Below, one piece after another: positions 1 through 6,916 of a DNA stretch of 18,493 nucleotides; the first letter of the stretch is position 1; each line of letters starts with the position of its first letter. Where the stretch lies: the NCBI GenBank assembly GCA_002354005.1, contig DEKS01000020.1, forward strand, positions 1 to 18,493, in the 5' to 3' direction. The position numbers and the translations under genes are program-made. The DNA comes from Bacteroidales bacterium UBA2716 (GTDB taxonomy: Bacteria; Bacteroidota; Bacteroidia; Bacteroidales; UBA932). The notes beneath the pieces were generated by a model, which ran no database searches, was not told the origin of the DNA, and was given only the letters and a program-made list of their open reading frames with translations.

Positions 1-37
1 TAAGAAGTAATTTTTATCACCTTTATTCTTTATCAAA

Positions 38-514
38 ATGAGAAAATCGAAGCCTAAAAAGAGGATTCTACTTCCTGATCCTAAGTTTCACGATGTGGAA
101 GTTACCCGTTTCGTGAACAATCTTATGCTGCAGGGAAAGAAGAGTATCGCGTATTCTATCTTTTATGATGCCATTGACATGGTTGGCGAGAAGATGAAAG
201 ATTCTGACAAGGCTCCTCTCGATATTTGGAAGACCGCACTCGAGAACGTGACCCCTCAGATTGAGGTTAAGTCCCGCAGAATCGGTGGTGCAAACTTCCA
301 GGTGCCGACCGAGTTACGTCCGGAACGGAAAGTCTCCGTGGCCATGAAAAACCTGATTCAGTTCGCCCGCAAGCGTTCCGGTCACTCGATGGCAGAAAAA
401 CTTTGCGCTGAAATTGTTGCCGCATACAACAATGAAGGTGGTGCCTTTAAGCGTAAAGAGGATATGCACAGAATGGCCGAGGCCAACAAGGCCTTTGCAC
501 ACTTCCGTTTCTAA
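38..514 (+). CDS. rpsG: 30S ribosomal protein S7
   Basis: Encodes the 158-residue small-subunit protein S7, which nucleates the 3' major (head) domain of 16S rRNA and lines the E-site mRNA channel. The N-terminus (MRKSKPKKR) and internal RRIGGANFQVPTELRPERK segment, followed by a basic C-terminal helix (KRKEDMHRMAEANKAFAHFRF), are the usual S7 signatures, and the length is normal for the family. The start at 38 fits the family N-terminus; no Shine-Dalgarno is visible, as is usual in Bacteroidota. It is first of a tight trio with fusA (12-nt gap) and rpsJ, the classic str-operon order, so it is probably transcribed from a promoter upstream of the window. The first ten bases (AAG AAG TAA at 2-10) could be the tail of rpsL, but too little is present to call it. 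Identification is very secure. Confidence 0.98.
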   Translation: MRKSKPKKRILLPDPKFHDVEVTRFVNNLMLQGKKSIAYSIFYDAIDMVGEKMKDSDKAPLDIWKTALENVTPQIEVKSRRIGGANFQVPTELRPERKVSVAMKNLIQFARKRSGHSMAEKLCAEIVAAYNNEGGAFKRKEDMHRMAEANKAFAHFRF

Positions 515-526
515 ACTGCATGCTAA

Positions 527-2641
527 ATGGCAAAGAGAGATCTTAAATTTACACGCAACATCGGCATCATGGCGCACATCGATGCCGGTAAGACCACTAC
601 CTCGGAACGCATCCTGTTCTACACCGGTAAAACGCACAAGATCGGAGAGGTTCACGAAGGAGCCGCCACCATGGACTGGATGGTCCAGGAGCAGGAGCGC
701 GGTATCACCATCACTTCTGCTGCTACCACAGCCTTCTGGCACTACAACGGTGACACCTATCAGATTAACTTGATCGACACTCCCGGCCACGTGGACTTCA
801 CCGTGGAAGTAGAGCGCAGCCTGCGCGTACTCGATGGTACCGTGGCTACTTTCTGCGCTGTGGGCCGTGTACAGCCTCAGTCCGAGACCGTATGGCGCCA
901 GGCAGACAAGTACGGCGTGCCTAAGATCGCGTATGTGAACAAGATGGACCGCGTGGGTGCGGACTTCCTGGCCTGTGTGGAGGAAATCAAGACCAAGCTG
1001 GGCGCAACCGCCATTCCCATCTGCCTCCCCATCGGTGCCGAAGACAAATTCGACGGCATCGTGGACCTCATCGACATGAAAGCCATCTTCTACGATGGTT
1101 CCGAGAATCTTGTCAACTACAAGGAAGGCGAGATCCCCGAGAACCTCAAGGGAGAAGCCGCCCGCTGGAGAGACATCCTGCTGGAGGCCGCCGCCGAGTG
1201 CGATGAGACCCTGATGGAGAAGTACTTCGAGGATCCCGACTCCCTCACCAAGGAGGAGATTATCGCCGCTATCCGCAAGGGCACCATTGCGATGCAAATT
1301 GTCCCTGCCTGCTGCGGTTCTTCCTTCAAGAACAAGGGTGTGCAGTTCCTCCTGGATGCCGTAATGCGCTATCTGCCTTCTCCGCTGGACAAGGGAGCCG
1401 TAACGGGCACCGACCCGCGTACCGGTGACGAAATCACCCGCAAACCTTCTGCCGATGAACCCTTCTGCGCCTTGGTGTTCAAGATTGCCACAGACCCGTT
1501 CGTGGGCCGTCTGGCTTTCCTGCGTGCCTACAGCGGTCATCTGGATGCCGGCTCCTACGTGTTCAATACCCGTACCGGCAAGAAGGAGCGTGTGGCCCGT
1601 CTGTACCAGATGCACTCCAACCACCAGAACCCCATCGAGTTCGTGGAGGCCGGCGACATCTGCGCAGCCGTGGGTTTCAAGGACCTGCGTACCGGTGACA
1701 CCGTGTGCCTGGAAGACAAGCCCATCACCCTGGAATCCATGGAGTTCCCGGATCCCGTGATCGGTATCGCCGTAGAGCCCAAGACCCAGAAAGATCTGGA
1801 CAAGTTGGGTATCGCCCTTGGCAAACTGGCCGAGGAAGATCCTACCTTTACGGTAAAGAGCGACCACGAGACCGGCCAGACCGTCATCAGCGGTATGGGT
1901 GAGCTCCACCTGGATATCATCGTGGACCGTCTCCGCAGAGAGTTCGGCGTGGATATCAACCAGGGCGCCCCGCAGGTAAACTACAAAGAATCCATCACCA
2001 GCAGCTATCAGCTCCGTGAGGTATTCAAGAAGCAAACCGGCGGTCGCGGTAAGTTCGCAGACATTATCGTCAATATCTCTCCTGCCGATGAAGGCGTACA
2101 GGGTCTTCAGTTCATCAATTCGGTCAAGGGTGGCAACATTCCCAAGGAATTCATCCCGTCCATCGAGAAGGGCTTCCAGTCCGCGATGGCCAACGGCGTT
2201 CTCGCCGGTTACGAGGTGCCTTCCCTGAAGGTGGAAGTCATCGACGGCAGCTACCACCCGGTAGACTCCGACCAGCTCTCCTTCGAGCTGGCTGCCCGCA
2301 TGGCTTTCCGTCACGCCTGCCCCAAGTGCCATCCGGTCCTCTTGGAACCCATCATGAGCCTGGAGGTTGTTACTCCGGAAGACTACATGGGTGACATCGT
2401 GGGCGACCTGAACCGCCGCCGCGGCCAAATTGTGGCTATGGACTCCACCGCCAACGGAGCACGCATCGTCAAGGCTTATGTTCCGCTTGGAGAACAGTTC
2501 GGTTATGTTACCGTGCTGCGTACCCTGTCCTCCGGACGTGCTACCAGCACCATGACATTCGACCACTACGCTGAGGTCCCCGCCAACCTGGCCAAGGACA
2601 TCATCGAGAAGAGCGGTTACAGAGTGTCTGACGACGAGTAA
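527..2641 (+). CDS. fusA: Translation elongation factor G
   Basis: Encodes 704-residue EF-G, the GTPase that drives tRNA-mRNA translocation and helps recycle ribosomes. The GTP-binding motifs are all present: P-loop AHIDAGKTT (residues 16-24), switch I RGITIT (58-63), DTPGH with the catalytic His (84-88), and NKMD (138-141). Domains II-V follow in full, with the domain IV tip region in the last third. Length and motifs match a housekeeping EF-G1 rather than a tetracycline-resistance or EF-G2 paralogue. The ATG at 527 gives the canonical MAKRDLKFTRNIGIMAHIDAGK start. It sits 12 nt after rpsG and 28 nt before rpsJ, so it is cotranscribed. The gene is strongly codon-biased, which leaves a 750-codon open frame on the antisense strand that is only a shadow. 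Confidence 0.98.
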   Translation: MAKRDLKFTRNIGIMAHIDAGKTTTSERILFYTGKTHKIGEVHEGAATMDWMVQEQERGITITSAATTAFWHYNGDTYQINLIDTPGHVDFTVEVERSLRVLDGTVATFCAVGRVQPQSETVWRQADKYGVPKIAYVNKMDRVGADFLACVEEIKTKLGATAIPICLPIGAEDKFDGIVDLIDMKAIFYDGSENLVNYKEGEIPENLKGEAARWRDILLEAAAECDETLMEKYFEDPDSLTKEEIIAAIRKGTIAMQIVPACCGSSFKNKGVQFLLDAVMRYLPSPLDKGAVTGTDPRTGDEITRKPSADEPFCALVFKIATDPFVGRLAFLRAYSGHLDAGSYVFNTRTGKKERVARLYQMHSNHQNPIEFVEAGDICAAVGFKDLRTGDTVCLEDKPITLESMEFPDPVIGIAVEPKTQKDLDKLGIALGKLAEEDPTFTVKSDHETGQTVISGMGELHLDIIVDRLRREFGVDINQGAPQVNYKESITSSYQLREVFKKQTGGRGKFADIIVNISPADEGVQGLQFINSVKGGNIPKEFIPSIEKGFQSAMANGVLAGYEVPSLKVEVIDGSYHPVDSDQLSFELAARMAFRHACPKCHPVLLEPIMSLEVVTPEDYMGDIVGDLNRRRGQIVAMDSTANGARIVKAYVPLGEQFGYVTVLRTLSSGRATSTMTFDHYAEVPANLAKDIIEKSGYRVSDDE

Positions 2642-2669
2642 AATTTAGCAAAGATAAAAAGTAAAGAAT

Positions 2670-2975
2670 ATGAGCCAGAAAATCAGAATCAAGCTGAAAT
2701 CCTTCGATCACATGCTGGTGGACAAATCCGCAGCCAAGATCGTCGATACAGTGAAGGCAACGGGTGCAAAGGTTGTAGGTCCCATTCCTCTTCCTACCAA
2801 CAAGAAAATCTTCACTGTGAACCGCTCCACCTTCGTGAACAAGAAGAGCCGCGAGCAGTTCGAACTGGACTCCTATGTTCGCCTGATCGACATCGACGAG
2901 TCCAACGCCAAAACCGTAGACGCCCTCATGAAGCTCGAGCTTCCTTCCGGCGTTGAGGTAGAAATCAAAGTGTGA
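2670..2975 (+). CDS. rpsJ: 30S ribosomal protein S10
   Basis: Encodes 101-residue S10 (NusE), a 30S head protein that also links RNA polymerase antitermination factors to the ribosome. The start MSQKIRIKLKSFDHMLVD, the GPIPLPT loop and KKSREQFEL are diagnostic, and the length is standard. It lies 28 nt after fusA and is the last gene of the transcript: an intrinsic terminator begins 22 nt past its stop. In Bacteroidales that I know, rpsJ is normally followed directly by rplC and the rest of the S10-spc cluster. Here a regulator gene follows instead, so that linkage seems to be broken. The identification itself is secure. Confidence 0.98.
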   Translation: MSQKIRIKLKSFDHMLVDKSAAKIVDTVKATGAKVVGPIPLPTNKKIFTVNRSTFVNKKSREQFELDSYVRLIDIDESNAKTVDALMKLELPSGVEVEIKV

Positions 2976-2996
2976 GGATAACTCCTTGCAAGCAAG

Positions 2997-3026
2997 AGCA
3001 GTCCGCATTCGCGGGCTGCTTTTTTT
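2997..3026 (+). terminator. Intrinsic terminator after rpsJ
   Basis: A 10-bp stem, AGCAGTCCGC (2997-3006) with GCGGGCTGCT (3011-3020) and one G-U pair, closes on a 4-nt loop (ATTC) and runs straight into seven T residues (3020-3026). It is a textbook Rho-independent terminator just past the rpsJ stop and closes the ribosomal transcript. Confidence 0.93.
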
Positions 3027-3197
3027 ATGCCCTCGTGTGTATGGACCAAATTTATCCCCGGAAAATACCTGTCTTTTTATAAAGTTTTATTAACTTCGTC
3101 TATGTTTTGGTATTTCCCGAAAAAATTAAGAGGTATTTTTCTCTATTTGGGCAAAATATAAACGGTGGAGTACCGCGAATTTTTGTGATTTTTTCTA

Positions 3198-3224
3198 CAT
3201 TTTTGGTCCATTGGACCAAAAATG
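3198..3224. promoter_or_regulatory. 27-bp near-perfect palindrome (candidate operator)
   Basis: Two 13-nt arms, CATTTTTGGTCCA (3198-3210) and TGGACCAAAAATG (3212-3224), are perfect reverse complements around a single T. A half-site with the same TGGACCAAA core occurs at 3042-3050. The palindrome lies about 36 bp upstream of the TATCTTTG box of the AraC-type gene, where an activator or autoregulator would bind. No T-run follows in a terminator position and it is far from the rpsJ stop, so a DNA-binding site is more likely than a terminator. The binding protein is unknown; the adjacent AraC-type regulator is the obvious candidate. The rest of the AT-rich gap 3027-3260 shows nothing else I can support. 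Confidence 0.6.
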
Positions 3225-3260
3225 TGCCGTAGAATGTCATAAAATTGGATTTGTGTGTTT

Positions 3261-3268
3261 TATCTTTG
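3261..3268 (+). promoter_or_regulatory. Bacteroidota -7 box of the AraC-type gene
   Basis: TATCTTTG is an exact match to the Bacteroidota TAnnTTTG -7 element. It ends only 4 nt before the ATG at 3273, so transcription would begin at or next to the start codon. No TTTG -33 box is present at the 20-nt spacing used by other promoters in this window. This fits a promoter that needs an activator at the upstream palindrome, though that is inference. Confidence 0.55.
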
Positions 3269-3272
3269 TATC

Positions 3273-3644
3273 ATGCAAAACGAACTGAGAAAGACGAAGG
3301 TACCGGATCATGAGTGGTTCCGCCAAATAGATATGGTTGTTCGCAAAGAAAAGCTTTATGCCAAGCCTTCTTTGCAGCGTCAGGATATTTTGCAGCGTTT
3401 TGGCCTGCGGAGACAGCATTTGAACGCTATTCTTTCCAAATATGCGTATGGCCAGTCCTTTCCTCAATACGTGAACAGCATGCGTCTGAATGAGGCTGAG
3501 CGCTTGATGCGGGAGAATCCCAAACTCTCCATTTCCTCTGTTGCCCAGGCGGTGGGACTTTCCATGCCCAATCTCCGTATTCAGTTTAAGCAACGTTTCG
3601 GGCTTTCTCCCTCGGACTTTCGCGATTCAATCCAGAAAAAATAG
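3273..3644 (+). CDS. Small AraC-type helix-turn-helix regulator
   Basis: Encodes a 123-residue protein made almost entirely of an AraC/XylS-type DNA-binding domain. After about 30 residues with no recognisable fold comes the first helix-turn-helix (LQRQDILQRFGLRRQHLNAILSKY). The linker helix (SFPQYVNSMRLNEAERLMRE) and the second HTH (LSISSVAQAVGLSMPNLRIQFKQRFGLSPSDFR) follow, ending in the conserved AraC-family signature. There is no sugar- or ligand-binding domain, so any signal must act through partners, expression level or the short N-terminus. A GTG at 3255 is in frame, but it lies upstream of the -7 box, so the ATG at 3273 is preferred. Its stop is 3 nt from the stop of the converging FAD oxidoreductase. 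It may bind the palindrome at 3198-3224; its targets are unknown. Confidence 0.85.
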   Translation: MQNELRKTKVPDHEWFRQIDMVVRKEKLYAKPSLQRQDILQRFGLRRQHLNAILSKYAYGQSFPQYVNSMRLNEAERLMRENPKLSISSVAQAVGLSMPNLRIQFKQRFGLSPSDFRDSIQKK

Positions 3645-3647
3645 AAT

Positions 3648-5108
3648 TTATGCGTGTGGGGTAAACTCCACGTCCAGGTCCCGGCACACGTACTGGGCTG
3701 TAAGACGGGCACTTTGGGCCGACGGCGGCAAACCGCCGGAATAAGCCGTGCGCTGCCCTGTGAAATACAGGCCCTTCTCATAGCGGTACGGCGCACGATA
3801 GAGCGGCTGGAAGGGCGGCCAATCGCTCATGTAGCTACCCTCAAACGTGCCGCAGTAGCGTTCATACGTGAGCGGGGTGGCAACATCGGTAACATCGGCC
3901 TGCTCCGCAATGACGGGAATTACCCGGCCAATCGCCTTCAGGAAAGCCGCCATCACCTCCTGCTTTTTGGCCGCATAGCTGCCTTCCTCCTTGGCTGCCT
4001 TCCACCAGGGGTAGGTGCGGCCGTGCAAGAGGCAGGTAACCACGCTGCAACCTTCCGGTGCATAGCCGTTTACATCGGCATAATTATTTACGACGATGGT
4101 CTTGTACGTACGGCCGGCGGCATGCAGCGGCTCCGGCAGCACAATTTGCATGGAGCGGGGCCAGGCGCTTAAATCGGCCTTGACCCCTACGCCCAGGAAC
4201 ATGCACTGGGTGGTACGAAGGCCGCTGCGCATTTTCTGCGCCCACTTATCCTGGATGGGCGTTCGAAAGAGCTTGTCAATGGCCGACCGTGCGTCCATGG
4301 AGATGACAACGGCATCGGCTTGCAGGAGCTCTTCCCCTACCCGGACCCCCCAGCCTGCATCCGCGCGTAAAACCTCCTGCACCTGCGTCCTGTAGCGGAT
4401 TTCACCCCCCAGCCCTTCAAAGTGAGCCGCCATGTTGCGGGCCATTTGCAGCGAACCACCTTTGGGATAGCCGCTGTCGCCCATGGCGAAGGTGCTCAGT
4501 GTATAGATAAGGGAAAGCGCATTGATGGAAGGCTCCACCACCGCCCCCAGGAGGGCGCGGATGCGGGGATTTTTAAAGCGCTTGGCGTAGAAGCTGGCGC
4601 TTTGCATCACCAGGAAAGGGGTAATCATGGCTGCGCCGCCCATTTTCACATATTCCCACAGGGACGATGGACGCGGATATTTGGTTTTGACGCCTTTGAT
4701 GTCCTTGATGGGCTGATGGAAGCCGTCGAAGCACTTCAGATGGAACTTCAGGATGACCAGGGCCAGGCGGTCCCGCCAGCCGGTGAGTTCCAGCCCGTGC
4801 AGGTCCCGTTGGAGCGGCATCTGGCCTTTTTCGTCTACCAGGGTATAGATGGGGTCCTTGAAATAGACCGGATTGTTTTCCTGCAGAGCGCCTGTCTCCA
4901 CCCAGATATCGTGCAGCGGAATTTCCTTTATGGCGCCAATCAGCCAGTGAATCCCCCCTTCAAAATTGTATCCTTTGCGCTTCCAGCTGGTGGACACGCC
5001 ACCCGGAGCTGCGGCCTGCTCCAGAATCAGGGTCTGGATACCGGAACGCTGCAGATAGTTGGCACAAACCAAGCCGGAAATGCCGGCGCCAATCACAATT
5101 GCCTTCAT
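3648..5108 (-). CDS. CrtI/retinol-saturase-like FAD-dependent oxidoreductase
   Basis: Encodes a 486-residue flavoprotein of the amine-oxidase/phytoene-desaturase superfamily. The N-terminus is a classic Rossmann FAD fingerprint: KAIVIGAGISGL with GxGxxG at residues 7-12, acidic E30 for the ribose, then APGGVSTSW and the GGIHW motif (51-55). The C-terminal FAD-binding signature is also intact (GLYFTGQRTAYSGGLPPS, about 446 on). There is no signal peptide, so it is cytosolic or membrane-associated. Relatives desaturate or isomerise carotenoids, or saturate retinol or other polyprenoid chains. No crtB, lycopene cyclase or other carotenoid genes are nearby, so the substrate cannot be assigned. 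It diverges from the tRNA gene and converges on the AraC-type gene with a 3-nt gap. Family is confident, specific reaction is not. Confidence 0.85.
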   Translation of the reverse strand: MKAIVIGAGISGLVCANYLQRSGIQTLILEQAAAPGGVSTSWKRKGYNFEGGIHWLIGAIKEIPLHDIWVETGALQENNPVYFKDPIYTLVDEKGQMPLQRDLHGLELTGWRDRLALVILKFHLKCFDGFHQPIKDIKGVKTKYPRPSSLWEYVKMGGAAMITPFLVMQSASFYAKRFKNPRIRALLGAVVEPSINALSLIYTLSTFAMGDSGYPKGGSLQMARNMAAHFEGLGGEIRYRTQVQEVLRADAGWGVRVGEELLQADAVVISMDARSAIDKLFRTPIQDKWAQKMRSGLRTTQCMFLGVGVKADLSAWPRSMQIVLPEPLHAAGRTYKTIVVNNYADVNGYAPEGCSVVTCLLHGRTYPWWKAAKEEGSYAAKKQEVMAAFLKAIGRVIPVIAEQADVTDVATPLTYERYCGTFEGSYMSDWPPFQPLYRAPYRYEKGLYFTGQRTAYSGGLPPSAQSARLTAQYVCRDLDVEFTPHA

Positions 5109-5140
5109 AGTCTTTAATAAGACTGCAAAGTTACTGCTTT

Positions 5141-5172
5141 TTTGCCTATTTCGTGAAAGTTTATTACCTTTG
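5141..5172 (+). promoter_or_regulatory. Promoter of the tRNA gene
   Basis: A TTTG -33 box (5141-5144) and a perfect TACCTTTG -7 box (5165-5172) are separated by exactly 20 nt, the Bacteroidota sigma-ABfr arrangement. Initiation would fall near 5179, giving a leader of roughly 13 nt before the mature tRNA at 5193. It also lies in the divergent gap upstream of the FAD oxidoreductase. Confidence 0.75.
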
Positions 5173-5192
5173 TAGTCCTGATTTTATCAGAA

Positions 5193-5265
5193 GGCCCCAT
5201 AGCTCAGCGGTTAGAGCAGCGGACTCATAATCCGTGGGTCGCAGGTTCAAATCCTGCTGGGGCCA
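5193..5265 (+). tRNA. tRNA-Ile2 (anticodon CAU, lysidine-modified type)
   Basis: A 73-nt cloverleaf with a 7-bp acceptor stem (GGCCCCA 5193-5199 with TGGGGCC 5258-5264), discriminator A5265, and a D arm around GCTC/GAGC. The anticodon stem is GCGGA/TCCGT with loop CTCATAA and anticodon CAT at 5226-5228; the T arm is GCAGG/CCTGC. A CAU anticodon can be initiator Met, elongator Met or Ile2. The GGCCCC...GGGGCCA acceptor, including C4-G69 and C5-G68 recognised by TilS, closely matches E. coli ileX/ileY tRNA-Ile2 and not tRNA-Met. It should therefore carry lysidine at position 34 and read AUA. The 3' CCA is not encoded (genomic CCT follows) and must be added by CCA transferase. Confidence 0.93.
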
Positions 5266-5289
5266 CCTGACCGCACTCGAGGTGGCAAA

Positions 5290-5321
5290 TTTGCAGTTTT
5301 TCCGGAAAAGTTGTATCTTGC
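5290..5321 (+). promoter_or_regulatory. Probable promoter of the nitroreductase gene
   Basis: TTTG (5290-5293) and TATCTTGC (5314-5321), a one-step variant of TAnnTTTG, are separated by 20 nt. This is the same geometry as the tRNA and dsbD promoters. It would give a leader of about 20 nt before the ATG at 5349. The deviation in the -7 box keeps confidence moderate. Confidence 0.5.
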
Positions 5322-5348
5322 AACTTGAATCGCTAAAACTGACAAACC

Positions 5349-5948
5349 ATGAGTAAGTTCTGGAAAAAATTTTCCGATATTTCCAACATCCACAAGCGGG
5401 CCGCATTCTCGGACCTGCCGGAGCGTTTATTGTCCAAAGAGAGCGTGTTCCAGGCCCTGGCCAAGGAACGGTATTCCTGCCGGAAATTCAAGGACACGCC
5501 CCTGACAGAGCTGCAAATCAGTCACATCCTGGAAGCGGCGCGCCTGGCTCCTACGGCCGCCAACAAGCAGCCGGTGCACGTGTGGGTGGTCAAAAGCCCG
5601 GAGGCCCTGGAAAAGCTGAAAGGGGCCACGGACTACACCTATGGCGCCCCTGTGGTGTTCATGGTGGGTGCCAAGCCGGAGGCCGCCTGGGTACGCAAGT
5701 ACGACGGCAAAAACGGAGCGGAAATAGACGCCGCCATCGTGGGCACGCATATCATGCTGGAAGCCAGTGCCCTGGGCCTGGGCAATGTGTGGGTGGGCTC
5801 CTTCGATCCTGCCAAAATCAAGGCGGATTTCCCGCAAACGGAAGGTTATGAGGTGGTTTGCCTGTTCCCGGTTGGCTACGCCGACACAGAAACCAGCGCC
5901 AATCACGACAAACGCCAGGAGATGGATGTCTTCGCCTCTCAGATTTAA
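5349..5948 (+). CDS. Nitroreductase-family FMN flavoprotein
   Basis: Encodes a 199-residue member of the nitroreductase superfamily, enzymes that use FMN and NAD(P)H to reduce nitro compounds, quinones or related substrates. After a 30-residue N-terminal extension comes the FMN-phosphate binding motif RYSCRKF (41-47). AARLAPTAANKQP (63-75) then contacts the isoalloxazine ring, and the C-terminal part has the family segment ALGLGNVWVGSF and a final FPVGYAD strand. Length is typical of the short homodimeric subgroup, and no signal peptide is seen. It is 15 nt upstream of the EamA permease and probably cotranscribed with it, but this gives no clear substrate. Physiological substrate unknown. Confidence 0.9.
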   Translation: MSKFWKKFSDISNIHKRAAFSDLPERLLSKESVFQALAKERYSCRKFKDTPLTELQISHILEAARLAPTAANKQPVHVWVVKSPEALEKLKGATDYTYGAPVVFMVGAKPEAAWVRKYDGKNGAEIDAAIVGTHIMLEASALGLGNVWVGSFDPAKIKADFPQTEGYEVVCLFPVGYADTETSANHDKRQEMDVFASQI

Positions 5949-5963
5949 CGCGCAACAATAACT

Positions 5964-6872
5964 ATGGGAAACTTCCCGATTCGTGCGTATGCGGCCGCCA
6001 TGCTCACGGTGGGCTTGTGGGCCATGTCCTACATCTGGGCCGACCGTTTGCTGGCGCTGGATATCCCCGTAGAATTCTTCGTCCCGGTCCGGACCTTTCT
6101 GGCCGGGGCGTTGCTGTGGATGCTGAATAAAGTAACGGGCGTCCCCATGCGCATCCAGAGCCGCCGGGACCTGTTCAAGTTCGTGTTCCTGGCCCTGTGC
6201 ATGCCTTTTATTTACTTTGTTGCGGAGACCTACGGCCTGGAATTCACCCAGTCTCCCACCATTACCTCGCTGGTGGTGGCCACCAACCCCATCTTGGCCA
6301 TGGTGTCGGGCATGGTGATTTTCAAGGAAAAGTTTGGTCCGCTCAATATTGTGGGCGTTTTCGTTACTCTGGCGGGCCTGTGGCTGGTGTCGTTCACCCG
6401 CTCGCAAACCGGCCCCCTGTTTTGGGTGGGGGTGGGCATCCTGTTTATCGCTGTGGTGGCGGAGGTGAGCCAGATAGGCTTCACCAAGTCTTTGTCGGCC
6501 CATTATGCCCCGTCTGTGATTGTGATGTACCAGTTCCTGCTGGGGGCGGTGTATTTTGCCCCGCTGCTCTTTACCAAGGGTATCCGGAACTTTGACGCCG
6601 GCGTGTACCTGAGCTGGGAGGTCCTGTATCCCACGCTGTCCCTGGCGCTGTTTTGCTCCGCCACGGCCTTTACCTCCTGGGCCTATGCCATCAAGGTGCT
6701 GGGGGTGGCCAAAACCAGCGTTTTCCTGGCTATTGTGCCGCTGGTTACCGCCGTCCTGGCCTTCCTGGTGGGGGAGGAGACGGCCACGGGCCTGCAGTGG
6801 GTGGGGCTGGGTATAGCCATGGTGGGCATCTACTTTACACAGCGTGACCCGGTAAGGCAGCAGGATTTGTAA
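5964..6872 (+). CDS. EamA/DMT-superfamily permease
   Basis: Encodes a 302-residue integral inner-membrane protein with about ten hydrophobic segments arranged as two EamA repeats (about residues 5-135 and 150-290), the standard layout of the drug/metabolite transporter superfamily. Recognisable family features are AAMLTVGLWAMSYIWADRLL at the first helix, FVAETYGLEFTQSPTITSLVVATNPILAMV ending repeat one, and the equivalent SWAYAIKVLGVAKTSVFLAIVPLVTAVLAFLVGEE in repeat two. Members export amino acids, purines, drugs or other metabolites. Substrate cannot be read from sequence. It follows the nitroreductase by 15 nt, and the -33 box of the dsbD promoter overlaps its last codon. Confidence 0.9.
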   Translation: MGNFPIRAYAAAMLTVGLWAMSYIWADRLLALDIPVEFFVPVRTFLAGALLWMLNKVTGVPMRIQSRRDLFKFVFLALCMPFIYFVAETYGLEFTQSPTITSLVVATNPILAMVSGMVIFKEKFGPLNIVGVFVTLAGLWLVSFTRSQTGPLFWVGVGILFIAVVAEVSQIGFTKSLSAHYAPSVIVMYQFLLGAVYFAPLLFTKGIRNFDAGVYLSWEVLYPTLSLALFCSATAFTSWAYAIKVLGVAKTSVFLAIVPLVTAVLAFLVGEETATGLQWVGLGIAMVGIYFTQRDPVRQQDL

Positions 6873-6897
6873 AAAATCCGGATTTGTAGTAACTTGC
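6866..6897 (+). promoter_or_regulatory. Probable promoter of the dsbD-led operon
   Basis: TTTG (6866-6869) and TAACTTGC (6890-6897, a variant of TAnnTTTG) are spaced by 20 nt, matching the other promoters here. The -33 box overlaps the final codon of the upstream permease gene. Transcription would start about a dozen bases before the dsbD ATG at 6917. Read-through from the upstream pair may also contribute. Confidence 0.5.
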
Positions 6898-6916
6898 AGG
6901 GTTAAATTAGTAGAGT

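Noticed and set aside
1..10. Possible rpsL tail (K K stop)
   Set aside because: AAG AAG TAA fits the expected upstream gene, but three codons cannot support a call.
314..2566. 750-codon open frame antisense to fusA
   Set aside because: It lies wholly opposite rpsG/fusA, has no recognisable domains, and arises from the strong codon bias of fusA, which avoids codons that read as stops on the other strand.
5263..5299. CCACCT/AGGTGG and GCAAATTTGC hairpins followed by T5 after the tRNA
   Set aside because: The first overlaps the tRNA 3' end and the second has no loop; not convincing as a terminator.
5164..5406. 80-codon minus-strand frame across the tRNA (QQDLNLRPTDYESAALTAELWG)
   Set aside because: This peptide is the well-known antisense translation of a tRNA gene and is not a protein.
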